DNA of 64,000 nucleotides. It comes from JAFDVN01 sp964472275 (lineage in GTDB: Bacteria > Acidobacteriota > Holophagae > Holophagales > Holophagaceae). Positions within the stretch are counted from its first letter, which is position 1; the number at the start of each line of letters is the position of its first letter. The DNA lies in NCBI GenBank assembly GCA_964472275.1, contig CAYYJN010000004.1, positions 1 to 64,000 of the forward strand, in the 5' to 3' direction. The position numbers and the translations under genes are program-made. The notes under the pieces were generated by a model. The model was not told the origin of the DNA, did not search any database, and was given only the letters and a program-made list of their open reading frames with translations. Shown here in pieces: positions 39,804-49,800 of this stretch.

Positions 39804-42626
39804 ATGCCGCTCCTCGCTCGCCTCCAAGCCTTCGCCCTGCGCCGCCGCCGCTGGCTCTACGCCTTCGGCGCGCTCTTCGTCCTCTACACCCTCTTCGGCT
39901 TCTTCGTCGCGCCGGGGATCGTGAAGGCGAAGCTGGAGGCCGCGCTGCGCGACGCGCTGAAGCGGCCCGTGTCCATCCAGAAGGTGCGCGTGAACCCGCT
40001 CGTGCCATCCGTGAGGGTGGATGGTCTTTCCATTCGCGCCAAGGATGGCGGCCCTTGGATCGGTTGCGAGCGCGTCTATGTGAACGCGCGCGTGCTGCCG
40101 CTGCTGTGGCGCACGATTTCGCTCAAGCAGCTCGCCATCATCCGGCCTTCGGTGCAGATCACGCTGGGCAAGGATGGCAAGCCGGACTTCGCGGATCTCT
40201 TTGAAGGCGCTGACACGCCCGCCGCGAAGGACGAGAAGCCCTCCAAACCCTGGACCTTCGCCCTTGGCCATTTCAGCCTCACCGAAGGCCGCGTGCCCTT
40301 CGTGGATCGCTCCACGGAGCCGGAGTTCCATTCCGGTCTCGGCCCTTTGAGCCTGAGCCTCGATGGCTTCAAGACCACGCCGGGCGCCAATGGCGACTAC
40401 GCCTTCGAAGCCTGGACGGACGCGGGCGAGCGCCTGGCTTGGTCCGGCACCGTGGGCGCGAGTCCGCTGGCCTCGTCGGGCCGGTTGTCCTTGCAGCACC
40501 TCGATCTCGCCAAGTACGAACCCTACCTCCGCCAAGCGCTCGATATGACGATCAAGAGCGGCAAGGCGGATGTGGAGGCGCGCTACCGCTTCACCTGGGG
40601 ACCGGACGCGAAGATCGCGCGGGTGGAGGACGCCCGCCTCTCGCTATCGGGCCTGCAGGTGGCGCGGCCCGGCGTGGAAGGCGCGGACCTCGCCTTCCCG
40701 GCGCTGGAGGCGAGCGGCGTCCACGCGGATCTGCTGGCGAATCAAGTGGAGGTCGGCCTGCTTTCCGCGAAGGATGGCGCCGTCGCCGTCGCTCGCGCGA
40801 AGGATGGGACGCTGAACCTTTCCCAGTTGTTCGGACCTCCGCTCGGCGTGAAGCCCAAGCCCAAGGATCCGAAGGCCACGCCGCTCGCCTTGAAGCTGGA
40901 CGCCGTGGCGCTTCAGAATTTCCGCCTGGATTGGAACGATGACGCCGCCGTGCGCCCCGTCCGCCTCGCCGCCACCGCGCTGGATTTCCGGATGCGCGAT
41001 TTCTCGCTGGACCCGAAGAAGCCCGCCCAGGCTGAACTTCAGGCCAAGATCGGCGAGGCCGGCACGCTCCACCTCGCGGGGCCCGTGCGCCTGCTCGGCT
41101 TCGACGCCGACCTCCAAGGCGAAGGCGAAGGGTTTGATCTTCCCCCCTTCGATCCCTACCTCGCGCCTGCCCTGGATCTGCGGCTGAACAAGGGCAAGCT
41201 CACCTTCAAAGGCCGATTGAAGCTGGCCTTTGAAGGCACGAAGCGAGATGGCGTCAGCTACGCGGGCGCCGGTTCGGTGGATGACTTCGAAGCCGCGGAT
41301 GGTCGCGATCAGGAGCGCCTGCTCATGTGGAAGCGGCTCCAGCTTGGTGGTCTCGACTTCCACAGCGCGCCCTTGGCGGTGAAGCTCCAGACCCTCGCCT
41401 GGACCGCGCCCGAAGGCCGCCTCGTCATCGCCTCCGATGGCACCACCAACGCCGCCCGCGCGTTGAAGCTCGCCGAAGCCGCGCCGCCTTCGGCCCCTGC
41501 CGCCGTCCTCACGCCCACGCCGCCGCCCGCGCCGGGCCAGCCGCCCATGCAACTCGCCATCCAGCTCATCACCATCAAGGACGGCCGCCTCAGTTTTATT
41601 GATCGCAGCCTCGTACCCAACGCCGCGCTGCTGCTGGACAAGCTCAACGGCCGCTACGAGAAGCTCTCCACCGATCCTTCCGCCGTCTCCACGGTGGATT
41701 TCACGGGCCTCGCGGGCGGGCTCGCGCCCTTGTCCATCAAGGGCCGGGCCATGCCTTTCCGCACGGACCAGGACACGGATGTGACCGTGAAGATCGGCGG
41801 CTCCGACCTCGGCGACTTCGATCCCTACGCGCGCAAGTATCTCGGCCGGACCATCACGAAAGGCAAGCTGGATGTGGACGCCCGCGTGGCCATCCAACAT
41901 CGCGCGCTGGATGTGGCGGCGAAAGTGAAGCTCGATCAGTTCTACCTCGGCGACAAGGTGGACAGCCCCGACGCCACGCATCTGCCCGTGAAGCTCGCGC
42001 TGGCGCTGCTGCGCGACCGCAAGGGCGTCATCGCCTTCGACCTTCCGGTTCAGGGAAGCCTTGATGAACCGAACATCCGCTACGGCCGCATCGTATGGAG
42101 CGCCGTGCTCAACCTGCTCGGCAAGGTGGCCGCGAGCCCCTTCACGCTGCTGGGTAAGGCCTTCGGCGGCGGCGAGGATTTGAGCTTCGTCGCCTTCGCG
42201 CCCGGCTCCGATCAGCTCAGCCCCGAAGCGCGGAAGAAACTCCAGGCGCTCACGACCTCCCTGAACGAACGCCCTGACCTCCAGATGGAGGTGGAAGGCG
42301 CGGCCGACCCGGGCGAGGACGGCGCCGCCCTGCGCCGCGCCGCGCTGGACGCGAAGCTGAAGGACAAGGGCCTCATCGAGCTCTACTTCCAGGCCTTCCC
42401 GAAAGATCCCAAATCCAAGGCCCCGAACCCGCCCGGCGCCGAGATGGAGCAACGCCTCCTCGCAGCCCAGCCCGCGGACCTCGCCGCGCTCGCCCAAGCC
42501 CGGGCCAAGGCCGTCCTCGCCGCGCTGAACGAAGATCAGGCTCCCCAGGCCCGCATCTTCCAAACCAACGCCACCCGCCCCGACAAGGAAGCCCACCAAG
42601 CCAAAGTGTGGTTCGCGCTGCGGTGA
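39804..42626 (+). CDS. DUF748/AsmA-like envelope protein with OmpA-like tail
   Basis: A 940-aa protein with an N-terminal membrane anchor ('WLYAFGALFVLYTLFGFFVA', about residues 15-34), then long beta-rich DUF748/AsmA-type repeats. Repeat landmarks 'GRVPFVDRSTEP' and 'GRLSFIDRSLVP' occur at about residues 165 and 595. The C-terminal 150 residues include 'FVAFAPGSDQLSPEARKKLQ', reminiscent of an OmpA-type periplasmic peptidoglycan-binding domain. Such proteins span the periplasm and have been linked to lipid transport or outer-membrane homeostasis. It is separate from the next cassette by a 91-bp gap. Confidence 0.8.
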   Translation: MPLLARLQAFALRRRRWLYAFGALFVLYTLFGFFVAPGIVKAKLEAALRDALKRPVSIQKVRVNPLVPSVRVDGLSIRAKDGGPWIGCERVYVNARVLPLLWRTISLKQLAIIRPSVQITLGKDGKPDFADLFEGADTPAAKDEKPSKPWTFALGHFSLTEGRVPFVDRSTEPEFHSGLGPLSLSLDGFKTTPGANGDYAFEAWTDAGERLAWSGTVGASPLASSGRLSLQHLDLAKYEPYLRQALDMTIKSGKADVEARYRFTWGPDAKIARVEDARLSLSGLQVARPGVEGADLAFPALEASGVHADLLANQVEVGLLSAKDGAVAVARAKDGTLNLSQLFGPPLGVKPKPKDPKATPLALKLDAVALQNFRLDWNDDAAVRPVRLAATALDFRMRDFSLDPKKPAQAELQAKIGEAGTLHLAGPVRLLGFDADLQGEGEGFDLPPFDPYLAPALDLRLNKGKLTFKGRLKLAFEGTKRDGVSYAGAGSVDDFEAADGRDQERLLMWKRLQLGGLDFHSAPLAVKLQTLAWTAPEGRLVIASDGTTNAARALKLAEAAPPSAPAAVLTPTPPPAPGQPPMQLAIQLITIKDGRLSFIDRSLVPNAALLLDKLNGRYEKLSTDPSAVSTVDFTGLAGGLAPLSIKGRAMPFRTDQDTDVTVKIGGSDLGDFDPYARKYLGRTITKGKLDVDARVAIQHRALDVAAKVKLDQFYLGDKVDSPDATHLPVKLALALLRDRKGVIAFDLPVQGSLDEPNIRYGRIVWSAVLNLLGKVAASPFTLLGKAFGGGEDLSFVAFAPGSDQLSPEARKKLQALTTSLNERPDLQMEVEGAADPGEDGAALRRAALDAKLKDKGLIELYFQAFPKDPKSKAPNPPGAEMEQRLLAAQPADLAALAQARAKAVLAALNEDQAPQARIFQTNATRPDKEAHQAKVWFALR

Positions 42627-42717
42627 AGTCGCTTCAACCGTAGCCGCACCGGATTTCGGCTGGTATCTTTCCGGTTCAGCCTTCCTTTCTTGATCGGCTT
42701 TTCGGATCGGTTCCAGC

Positions 42718-44535
42718 ATGCCTTGGCCCGTGAATCGGCGCGCGGTGCTTCTCGCCGCGCTTGGCGGTGTCCTCGTCCTCGGGGGCGGGCTCTTCCTGCG
42801 CCTGCGCCATCAGGTGCGTGCGGCGCTCTCGGCGCCGGTGGGGCGGGCGGCTCCGCTGAGCTACCTGCCCGTGGCGGAACCGGCGGTGAAGGTGGCGCGG
42901 TGGGGGAGCGGCGAGGTGCGCGCGGTGGCGCTCACGCCGGAGGCGCTGCTCACGGCGGGCGGATCGGGCGTCTGGGATGCGCGCGGCGATCTCTCGATGG
43001 CGCTGCCGACGCTGCGGGCTTCAGCGCTCACGCTATGGCGCGGGGAGCCAGTGGCGGCGTTGGAAGCGGGCGGCCTCTTCCTGCGGCGCGGCGGCGCGTG
43101 GGAGGAACTGAGGAGCGGTTTCGGCCCGCTGCATGTCCGGGCGCTGGTGGAGACGCCCGGCGGCGAGCTGCTCATCGGCGCGCGGGAAGGGCTCTTTAAG
43201 GCCGCCTGGGGCGCGGCGACGATGGAGAAGCTTGATGGCGCGGCGGTGCAAACCATCGCGCTCGGGCCATCAGGCGTCATCTTCGCGGGTGGTGAGAACG
43301 GTCTGCGGCGCGTGGAAGGCCGCGCGGCCGTGGCGGTTCCCACGCCCGATCCCTGGATCAGTTGGGTGGGCGTGGCGGATGGGAATCTCAGCGTGGTCAC
43401 GCCGCTGGGATTGGCGCGCGGACCGCTTGATGGCGCGTTGAAGGCGGTTCCGGACGGAGGCGAGGTGGATTCCGCCGCGCTGCTGGATGGGATGCTCTAC
43501 GCGACGGCCAACGGCCACTTCTTCGCCTTTGACGCGACCGGGCGCGCTTCCGAATCCTTCCTCCCCGCGAAACCCACACGGGTGATGACGGCGGCGGGCG
43601 CGCTCTTCGTGGACACGGACGCTGGCCTCTACCGCCGCGCCGAAGGCCGGTGGGACCTGGCCCGGCCACGGCCCGCGTCGCTGCCGCCGGGATCAAGCCA
43701 TGTGGGCGCGTTGGCGATGGCGGGCTCGAAGCTCGTCGTGGGCTTCTTCGACGGCGGCCTCGCCGTGGGCGATCCCTCCGAATCGGGTTGGAAGTGGCGC
43801 GCGGTTTCCGGCGCGTCCGCATGGGGCGTGAACGCGCTGTTGCCCGAAGGCGGCAACCTCTTCGTGGCGAGCCTGCGCGGCGCGGCGCGCTTCGACGGGC
43901 AGAAACTCACGCCGCTCGGCGATGGCGGCGCGGCCTTCTCGTTGGCGGAAACGCCTGGAGGCGTCGTCCTCGGCTACGGCCAGGGCGTGGCGATGCCTGA
44001 CGGGCATTTCCTATCCGCCTTTCACGGCTTGCCGGGCAACCAGGCGCTCGCGCTCGCGCAGGATGAGAACGGCCCGCTCTTCGTCGGCACGCCCTCCGGG
44101 CTCGGCGCGGTGCGCGGCGGCAAGGTGGCCTGGCGCATCACGGCTGGCGAAGGCAAACTGCCGAATCCATGGGTGAACGCGCTCGCGCTCCATCACGGCG
44201 CGCTCTTCGTCGGCACCTACGGCGGCGGCATCGCGCGCCGGGACGCGCCCGCGTCGGACCGGGGCGCGCAAGGCCTCTTCACATCCTTCCCGGAGACGGC
44301 CGGGCTCAAGGTGAGCGCGGGCTGCCTCGTCCCCGCGGCGGACACGCTGCTCGCGGGGACGGATGGCCGCGGCCTCTTCCGCCTGAGCGCCGATGGGTCG
44401 CGCTTCCTGCCCCTGAAGATGCCGTTGCCCTCGCCCCACATCACCGCCATCCTGCCTGCCAAGGATGGGCTCCTCATCGGCACCGATGAGGGGCTCGCCC
44501 GCATCCCGCTTCCGCTTCCCGGTGAGGGTGATTGA
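42718..44535 (+). CDS. Beta-propeller protein with N-terminal membrane anchor
   Basis: A 605-aa protein. Residues 9-27 are a hydrophobic anchor ('VLLAALGGVLVLGGGLFL'). The rest is repeated beta-blade sequence of the two-component-regulator-propeller type, with recurring 'LFVGTPSGLGAVRGGK', 'LFVGTYGGGIARRD', 'LLAGTDGRGLFRLS' and 'LLIGTDEGLARIP' elements; perhaps two propellers. No kinase or output domain is attached. First gene of a tightly packed operon: the VIT-VWA gene begins two bases after its stop. Likely a periplasmic interaction or sensing module (inference). Confidence 0.75.
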   Translation: MPWPVNRRAVLLAALGGVLVLGGGLFLRLRHQVRAALSAPVGRAAPLSYLPVAEPAVKVARWGSGEVRAVALTPEALLTAGGSGVWDARGDLSMALPTLRASALTLWRGEPVAALEAGGLFLRRGGAWEELRSGFGPLHVRALVETPGGELLIGAREGLFKAAWGAATMEKLDGAAVQTIALGPSGVIFAGGENGLRRVEGRAAVAVPTPDPWISWVGVADGNLSVVTPLGLARGPLDGALKAVPDGGEVDSAALLDGMLYATANGHFFAFDATGRASESFLPAKPTRVMTAAGALFVDTDAGLYRRAEGRWDLARPRPASLPPGSSHVGALAMAGSKLVVGFFDGGLAVGDPSESGWKWRAVSGASAWGVNALLPEGGNLFVASLRGAARFDGQKLTPLGDGGAAFSLAETPGGVVLGYGQGVAMPDGHFLSAFHGLPGNQALALAQDENGPLFVGTPSGLGAVRGGKVAWRITAGEGKLPNPWVNALALHHGALFVGTYGGGIARRDAPASDRGAQGLFTSFPETAGLKVSAGCLVPAADTLLAGTDGRGLFRLSADGSRFLPLKMPLPSPHITAILPAKDGLLIGTDEGLARIPLPLPGEGD

Positions 44536-44537
44536 CC

Positions 44538-46865
44538 ATGCGCCGACTGTTCCGTTTCCTCGCCTTCGCTCTCACGCTGCCGGCGCTGGCCCAAGCGGGC
44601 CTGCTCGTGCCGACGAGCACGGGGCAGGCGGATGATCGCGTGCTCGCGATCCGCGAGATGCGCGTGGATGTGGGCGTCGCCCGGGGCTACGCGCGCGTGA
44701 ATGTGCGGCAGATCTTCGAGAACCGCACGGCGGATCAGCAGGAAGGCACCTACCGCTTCGCGTTGCCGCCTTCGGCCTCCGTCGGCGACTTCGCCATCTG
44801 GGACGGGCTCGAACGCATTCCCGGCGTGATCCTGGAGAAGAAGCGGGCGCGGGGCATCTATCAGGAATTGACGCGGCAGAAGGTGGATCCCGGCCTGCTC
44901 CAGCAGGGCGAAGAGGACGCCTCCGGCGACGCGTCGGCGCGGCCTTCCTCCGCCGCGCTCTTCTCGGTGACCGTCTCGCCGATCCCCGCCTACGCCACCA
45001 AGCGCCTTGAATTGCAGTTCCAGCAGGAGACGCCCTTCATCGCGGGCGTCGGCGAATTCCGCCTCGTGCTGCGGCCGCCGGACGCCGAAGCGCCCGTGGC
45101 GAAGAGGCTCATCATCCACATCCATCTGGAGGACGGCTCCTTCGAACCCGTGACTTCTGGCCTGCCCTTGGCCGCGTCGGAAGACGGCGCGACCTTCACC
45201 GGCACGGAAGTGAAACTGGACCGGGATCTCGTGTTCCGCATCAAGCCCACGGCCAGCGAACCGCTGAAGCTCTCCGCCTTCCGCAACCCCGATGGAAGGC
45301 TGCCCGATGGTCTCGCGCTCGCGCCTTGGGAGCGGCCCTCGGATGTGCCGCCGGAAAAGGATGGTTTCTTCCTGCTCGAAGCGGTTCCGTCTGGAACGGC
45401 GACCGCCGCCGCAACGCGCGAGACGAAACCCGACGCGGCGCGACCCGGACAGACCCTGGTGATCCTCTTCGACACTTCCCTCAGCCACCGCTGGGGCGGC
45501 CTGGAGACCGCCTACGGCGATCTGGTGCGGGTGCTGCAAGCGATGAAGAATTCGGACCGCTTCGCGATCATTCCCTACGACCGCGCGCCCGCGGAAGGCG
45601 CGCAGCTCGCGGCGCCGACGCCCCAGGCCATCGAGGCGGCGCTGACGGGCTTGCGCGAAAGGCCCCTCGGTCCGGGCGCGGATGTGGCGCGCGCCCTCGT
45701 CGCGGCGCGTCAAGTCGCGGGCGAGAAGGGGCGCGTCCTCCTCCTCACCAGCGGCGCGGGCATCGCGTCGTCCAAGGCGCTCAAGGCCGCGCTGGCGGGC
45801 GCGCCGCTCTTCAGCGCCGTCACGAACGGCGAGGCGGGCGAAGCGCTTCGCGCCGCGTCGGCTCAAGTGATCTCGCCCACGGCGACGGAGATCGAAGGCG
45901 ATCTCTTCTTCCAGCGCCTGCTCGCGCCGGAAGTGGCATCCACGCCGTCGAACCGCGACGCGGGCGCTCCCTTCACGATGAGCGGCGGCGACCCCAAGCT
46001 GCGGGACATCTATCCGGTGCTCATCCAGCCCATGGCGCCGGGAAGCCTGTCCGGGTGGGTGGGTCGCTACGGCGCGCCCCAGCCGAAGGTCCGCGTGGAA
46101 CTGGCTTCGGCGCTCTTCCCGGGCGGCAAGGCCGCGGTGGATGGCGCCCTGCCCGAGAAGGCGCTGGAGGCCCGCGATCTGCCGCGCCGCTGGGCGCGCG
46201 CCCGGGTGGACGATCTGCTCGCGCGCATCGAGCGGGATGGCGAGCGCCGCGAATGGGTGGACGAGGTCATCGCCCTTTCCAAGCGCTACAAATTCGTCAC
46301 GCCCTACACGGCCTTCCTCGCCGCGCCCCGTTCACTGCTTCGGCCTCGCCGCATCCAGCCGGGCGACCCCGTGCTGCGGGTGGAATGCGACGCGAATACC
46401 GTGGCGGCCACGGCGCTGCTGCCCTTCGGCGTGAAGTTGGATCTCGTCCGCCGTCCCAAGAGCGAGGTGTGGGAAGGCCGCTTCCTCGTGCCCGAGGGCC
46501 TGAAGGATGGGCGCTATCCGGTGCGCATCCTGCTCCAGGACGCCAGCGGCGCGCGCATTTCCGAGACCAAGCACTTCATCCTCGATGGTGCGGCGCCCGT
46601 AATCCATCCCGAGCTTCCGACCTCCGCGCGGCCCGGCGACCTCGTCCGCATCACGGCGAGGACCGACAAGGATGTGGTGCTCCTCAGCGCGCGGGTGGGC
46701 GACGCGCCGCCGATCCCGCTGCGATGGGATCCGAGCGCGAACGCATCGGTCGGCCTCGTCCGGATTCCCTACGGCGTGAGCGGGGGGCAGGAAGTGACCT
46801 TCGAGGCGGTGGACGCGGCGAAGAACCGCGGCTTCGCGCGGGCGACGCTGGAGGTGCGGCCGTGA
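44538..46865 (+). CDS. VIT and von Willebrand A domain protein
   Basis: A 775-aa exported protein with a signal sequence ('FRFLAFALTLPALAQA', cleaved near residue 20). A VIT domain spans about residues 30-160 ('VRQIFENRTADQQEGTYRF', 'IPGVILEKKRARGIYQEL'). The VWA domain starts near residue 300 with the MIDAS motif DTSLS (about 311-315) in 'LVILFDTSLSHRWGG'. A C-terminal Ig-like beta domain follows ('DGAAPVIHPELP'). VIT-VWA pairs are adhesion- or complex-forming modules, often extracytoplasmic. Its TGA overlaps the GTG of the giant gene (GTGA). Confidence 0.85.
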   Translation: MRRLFRFLAFALTLPALAQAGLLVPTSTGQADDRVLAIREMRVDVGVARGYARVNVRQIFENRTADQQEGTYRFALPPSASVGDFAIWDGLERIPGVILEKKRARGIYQELTRQKVDPGLLQQGEEDASGDASARPSSAALFSVTVSPIPAYATKRLELQFQQETPFIAGVGEFRLVLRPPDAEAPVAKRLIIHIHLEDGSFEPVTSGLPLAASEDGATFTGTEVKLDRDLVFRIKPTASEPLKLSAFRNPDGRLPDGLALAPWERPSDVPPEKDGFFLLEAVPSGTATAAATRETKPDAARPGQTLVILFDTSLSHRWGGLETAYGDLVRVLQAMKNSDRFAIIPYDRAPAEGAQLAAPTPQAIEAALTGLRERPLGPGADVARALVAARQVAGEKGRVLLLTSGAGIASSKALKAALAGAPLFSAVTNGEAGEALRAASAQVISPTATEIEGDLFFQRLLAPEVASTPSNRDAGAPFTMSGGDPKLRDIYPVLIQPMAPGSLSGWVGRYGAPQPKVRVELASALFPGGKAAVDGALPEKALEARDLPRRWARARVDDLLARIERDGERREWVDEVIALSKRYKFVTPYTAFLAAPRSLLRPRRIQPGDPVLRVECDANTVAATALLPFGVKLDLVRRPKSEVWEGRFLVPEGLKDGRYPVRILLQDASGARISETKHFILDGAAPVIHPELPTSARPGDLVRITARTDKDVVLLSARVGDAPPIPLRWDPSANASVGLVRIPYGVSGGQEVTFEAVDAAKNRGFARATLEVRP

Positions 46866-49800
46866 GCTGGAAGAAGCGCATCCTCGTTTCCTGCCTCTCG
46901 CTCGGCATCGTCGCGGCGGGCGCGGCCACCGTGCCTTGGGAAGACCTCACCGAATCCGATTGGCTCTACGCCGTCGCCACGCGCTTCGATCTGGTGGATG
47001 GTCATCAGGTCCACTACCCCACGCCCACCGCCGAATTGGTGAAGGCGCTGGAAGCGCGCCCCGAAAGCGGCGCGCTGCGCCAACTCGCGGACGCGCGGCT
47101 CGCGCTGGGCGATCGCGCGGGTGCGCTCGCGGCCATGGAGAAGTGGGCCGGAATGGAAGGCACGGGCGACGCCTGGGCCGAAGCGGCCCGGTGGGAAGCG
47201 GCCCATCAGCAAATGGCCGCGGCCTTCGCGGCGGCGGAAAAGGCGCTGCCCAAGCTCTCGGAAGAAGATCGCCGCGCGCTGAGCGATGAGCGCGTCGCCT
47301 GGTCCGATCAGCATCCGGAGATCGCCGATCCCCTCGCGATGCGCCAGGCCCGCGCCGCGCTTTTCCCGTCGGACGGCGCGCTGCTGGAGGACTGGGTGCG
47401 CGCGCTCGAAAAGGCCGGGCGCTTGAAGGAAGCCGATCAGGCGGTGGCCGGGAGCCAGGCGCTCACGCCAGAGCGACGCCTTCTCTTGCGCTCCGACCTC
47501 GCGGCGGATCACGGGGACGCGCGCGGCGCGTTCCAGATCCTCGACGCCGCCGTGGACCAGCCCTGGAGTCTGGATTTCCGCCGGGCCTACGCCAAGCGCG
47601 TGGCGCAAGGCGCGCCTTCGCTTCCGGACCAGTGGCGCGCGACGCTGGAATCCCATTACGACGCGGGCGCACTTCAGCGCCTCACCGCGGTGTTCGAAGG
47701 CCAGGAACTGGGCGATGCCGCCGCGGGCCAGCTGGACCAAATCGAACGCCGCTACGGACAAGGGCTGGGTCGCGCCGATGACCTGTTGCTCGCGCGCCTG
47801 CGGGGCGAAGTGGACGCGATCCCCGAAGCCTTCCGCGACACGCTCGCCGCGGCGCAGCAGGGCAACGCCTCCGAGCAGGCGGATGATCTCGCCGCCCTCG
47901 CCAACCTCGCGCTGAAGGCGGGCGGGCGTCCGCTGCCCTGGGGCACCTACAACGATGAAGCCTATCGCTGGGCCGCGAACACCGATCGCACGCCGGGCTT
48001 CTGGACCGGCGGCCTCTCCTTCTTCCTCACGGGCCAGGACTGGAAGGACGCGCTGGATCGCCTGGAAAGCGAGTCGCTGCCGGATCGCACCTTCGCCATC
48101 GCCCGCGCGCTGACGGACCTGCTCGCCCAACGCGCGCCCGGCCATAAGGACCTGCCCGCGCTCCGTGCCGCCATCATGGCCCGCTTCGTCGAGCGTGGCG
48201 AAGGCAAGGCGGCGCTGGCGCTGCTGCCTCAAGTGGAGTCCGGCCCCGCGGCGATGGCGGATGAAGGCCGTCGTGTGGCGCTGCTGGCCGCGCGTCAGGT
48301 GGAGCTTCCCATCGCCGAGGAAGCGCGGCTCTACAAGGCGCGCCTCGCCTATGCGGCGGCGGATGGAACCCGGCCCGCGTTGGATGCGGGCGCCTCCAAC
48401 GATTCCTATGGCGGCGACGCCGACCGCCCCTGGTCGAGCATTCCGCGCCCCGCTTCCAAACCGCAGTACGGACCGCTGCTCGAAGACGCCCTCGCGCGCC
48501 TCGACAGCCGCGACCCCTCCCACCGCGCGTCGCTGGATCTCATCCTCACCGAGTTGGATCGGCTGCCCGACGACGAACCGCTCTGGCTCTCGCTCGCGTC
48601 GCGGCTGGAAGGCTGGCGCATGGACGACGATCTGGGGCCACGCCTCGACGGCGCGCTGAAACGCTTCAAGGGCGCGGGCATCTGGGACACGGCCGCCCGC
48701 TGGTACGCGCGGCGCGATTACCAATCCGGCCTCAAACAGCTCGCGACGGATCTGGTCGCCCGTTTCCGCGGCAGCGCGCTTTTCGAGCGGGCCAACACGG
48801 AGGCGCTCCTCAGCAGCCCCGAGCAGGGGCGGATGGTGGCCTGGGCCGACTGGGTGCGCCTCAAGGCGCTGGAGCGCTTCCCCCACAGCAGCCGCGTCTT
48901 CGCCGAAGCCCGCCGCCTCGTGCCTGCGAGCGTGTGGGCCAAGGCCTCCACCCGCGCGCGTGAAGCCAAGCGTCCTTCCCACCGCGTCGTCGTGCCCGAC
49001 GCGCTCCTGGAGCAGCGCGCCTGGGCGATCCTCTTCGTGGACCAAGGCATGCGCGACAGCTTCTTCGCCCACGCCATGAAGGACGGCTCGCTCGAAGCGC
49101 GGCTCACCGCACTGGAAGCGAAGGCGGATCGCACGCCGGTCGAGGATGAATTGCTCTTCGAAGGCTGGGCGAGGCTGTCGCAATTCGAGCGCGCCATGGG
49201 TGCCGCGGACCGTCTGGCCGCCGCCTATCCCGGCGACGGCGATCTGGCGCAGCGCGTGCTGTCATTGCACCGCTCCCTGAACGGCCTGGACGGTTCCCAG
49301 GCCGCGCAGGCGCGCGCGCTGGTGGAACGCACTGCGCCCGCGCTCGAAAACCCCAACGCGCTTTGGACGAGCCTCGGCGAACTGGACGAGGATCGCGGCG
49401 ATCCCGCCAGCGCCATCGCGACCTGGAAGAACCTCGTCGCCCGGGAGCCCCGCAACCCCGACCGCGTTTCCGAACTGGCGACGCTGCTGTGGGACTACAA
49501 CCATGACCGCGAGGCGCTGGATGTCGTCGAGCAAGGCCGCAAGGCCATGGGCCGCCCGCGTTTCTTCGCCTTCGAGACCGGCGTGCTCCGGGAGAATGTG
49601 AAGGACCTCAACGGCGCCATCCAGGAATACCTGGCCGCGCTGGAGCCTGAAGATGGCGACGGCTACGGCTCGGCCTTCGAGAACGACCAGCGCTCCCTGC
49701 GCCGCCTCGTCCAGTTGCTCGGCCACGACAAGGTCTACAAGCTCGTCGCGGCGCGCATCCAGGCCTTGAGGCCGGGCGTGGCGGAGGATGAGCATGCGCT

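Noticed and set aside
45326..46861. N-terminal extension of the giant gene by 512 codons
   Set aside because: This part overlaps the VIT-VWA gene in another frame and is Arg/Gly-rich shadow sequence. The GTG at 46862 gives a signal-like helix and the GTGA coupling seen elsewhere in the cassette.
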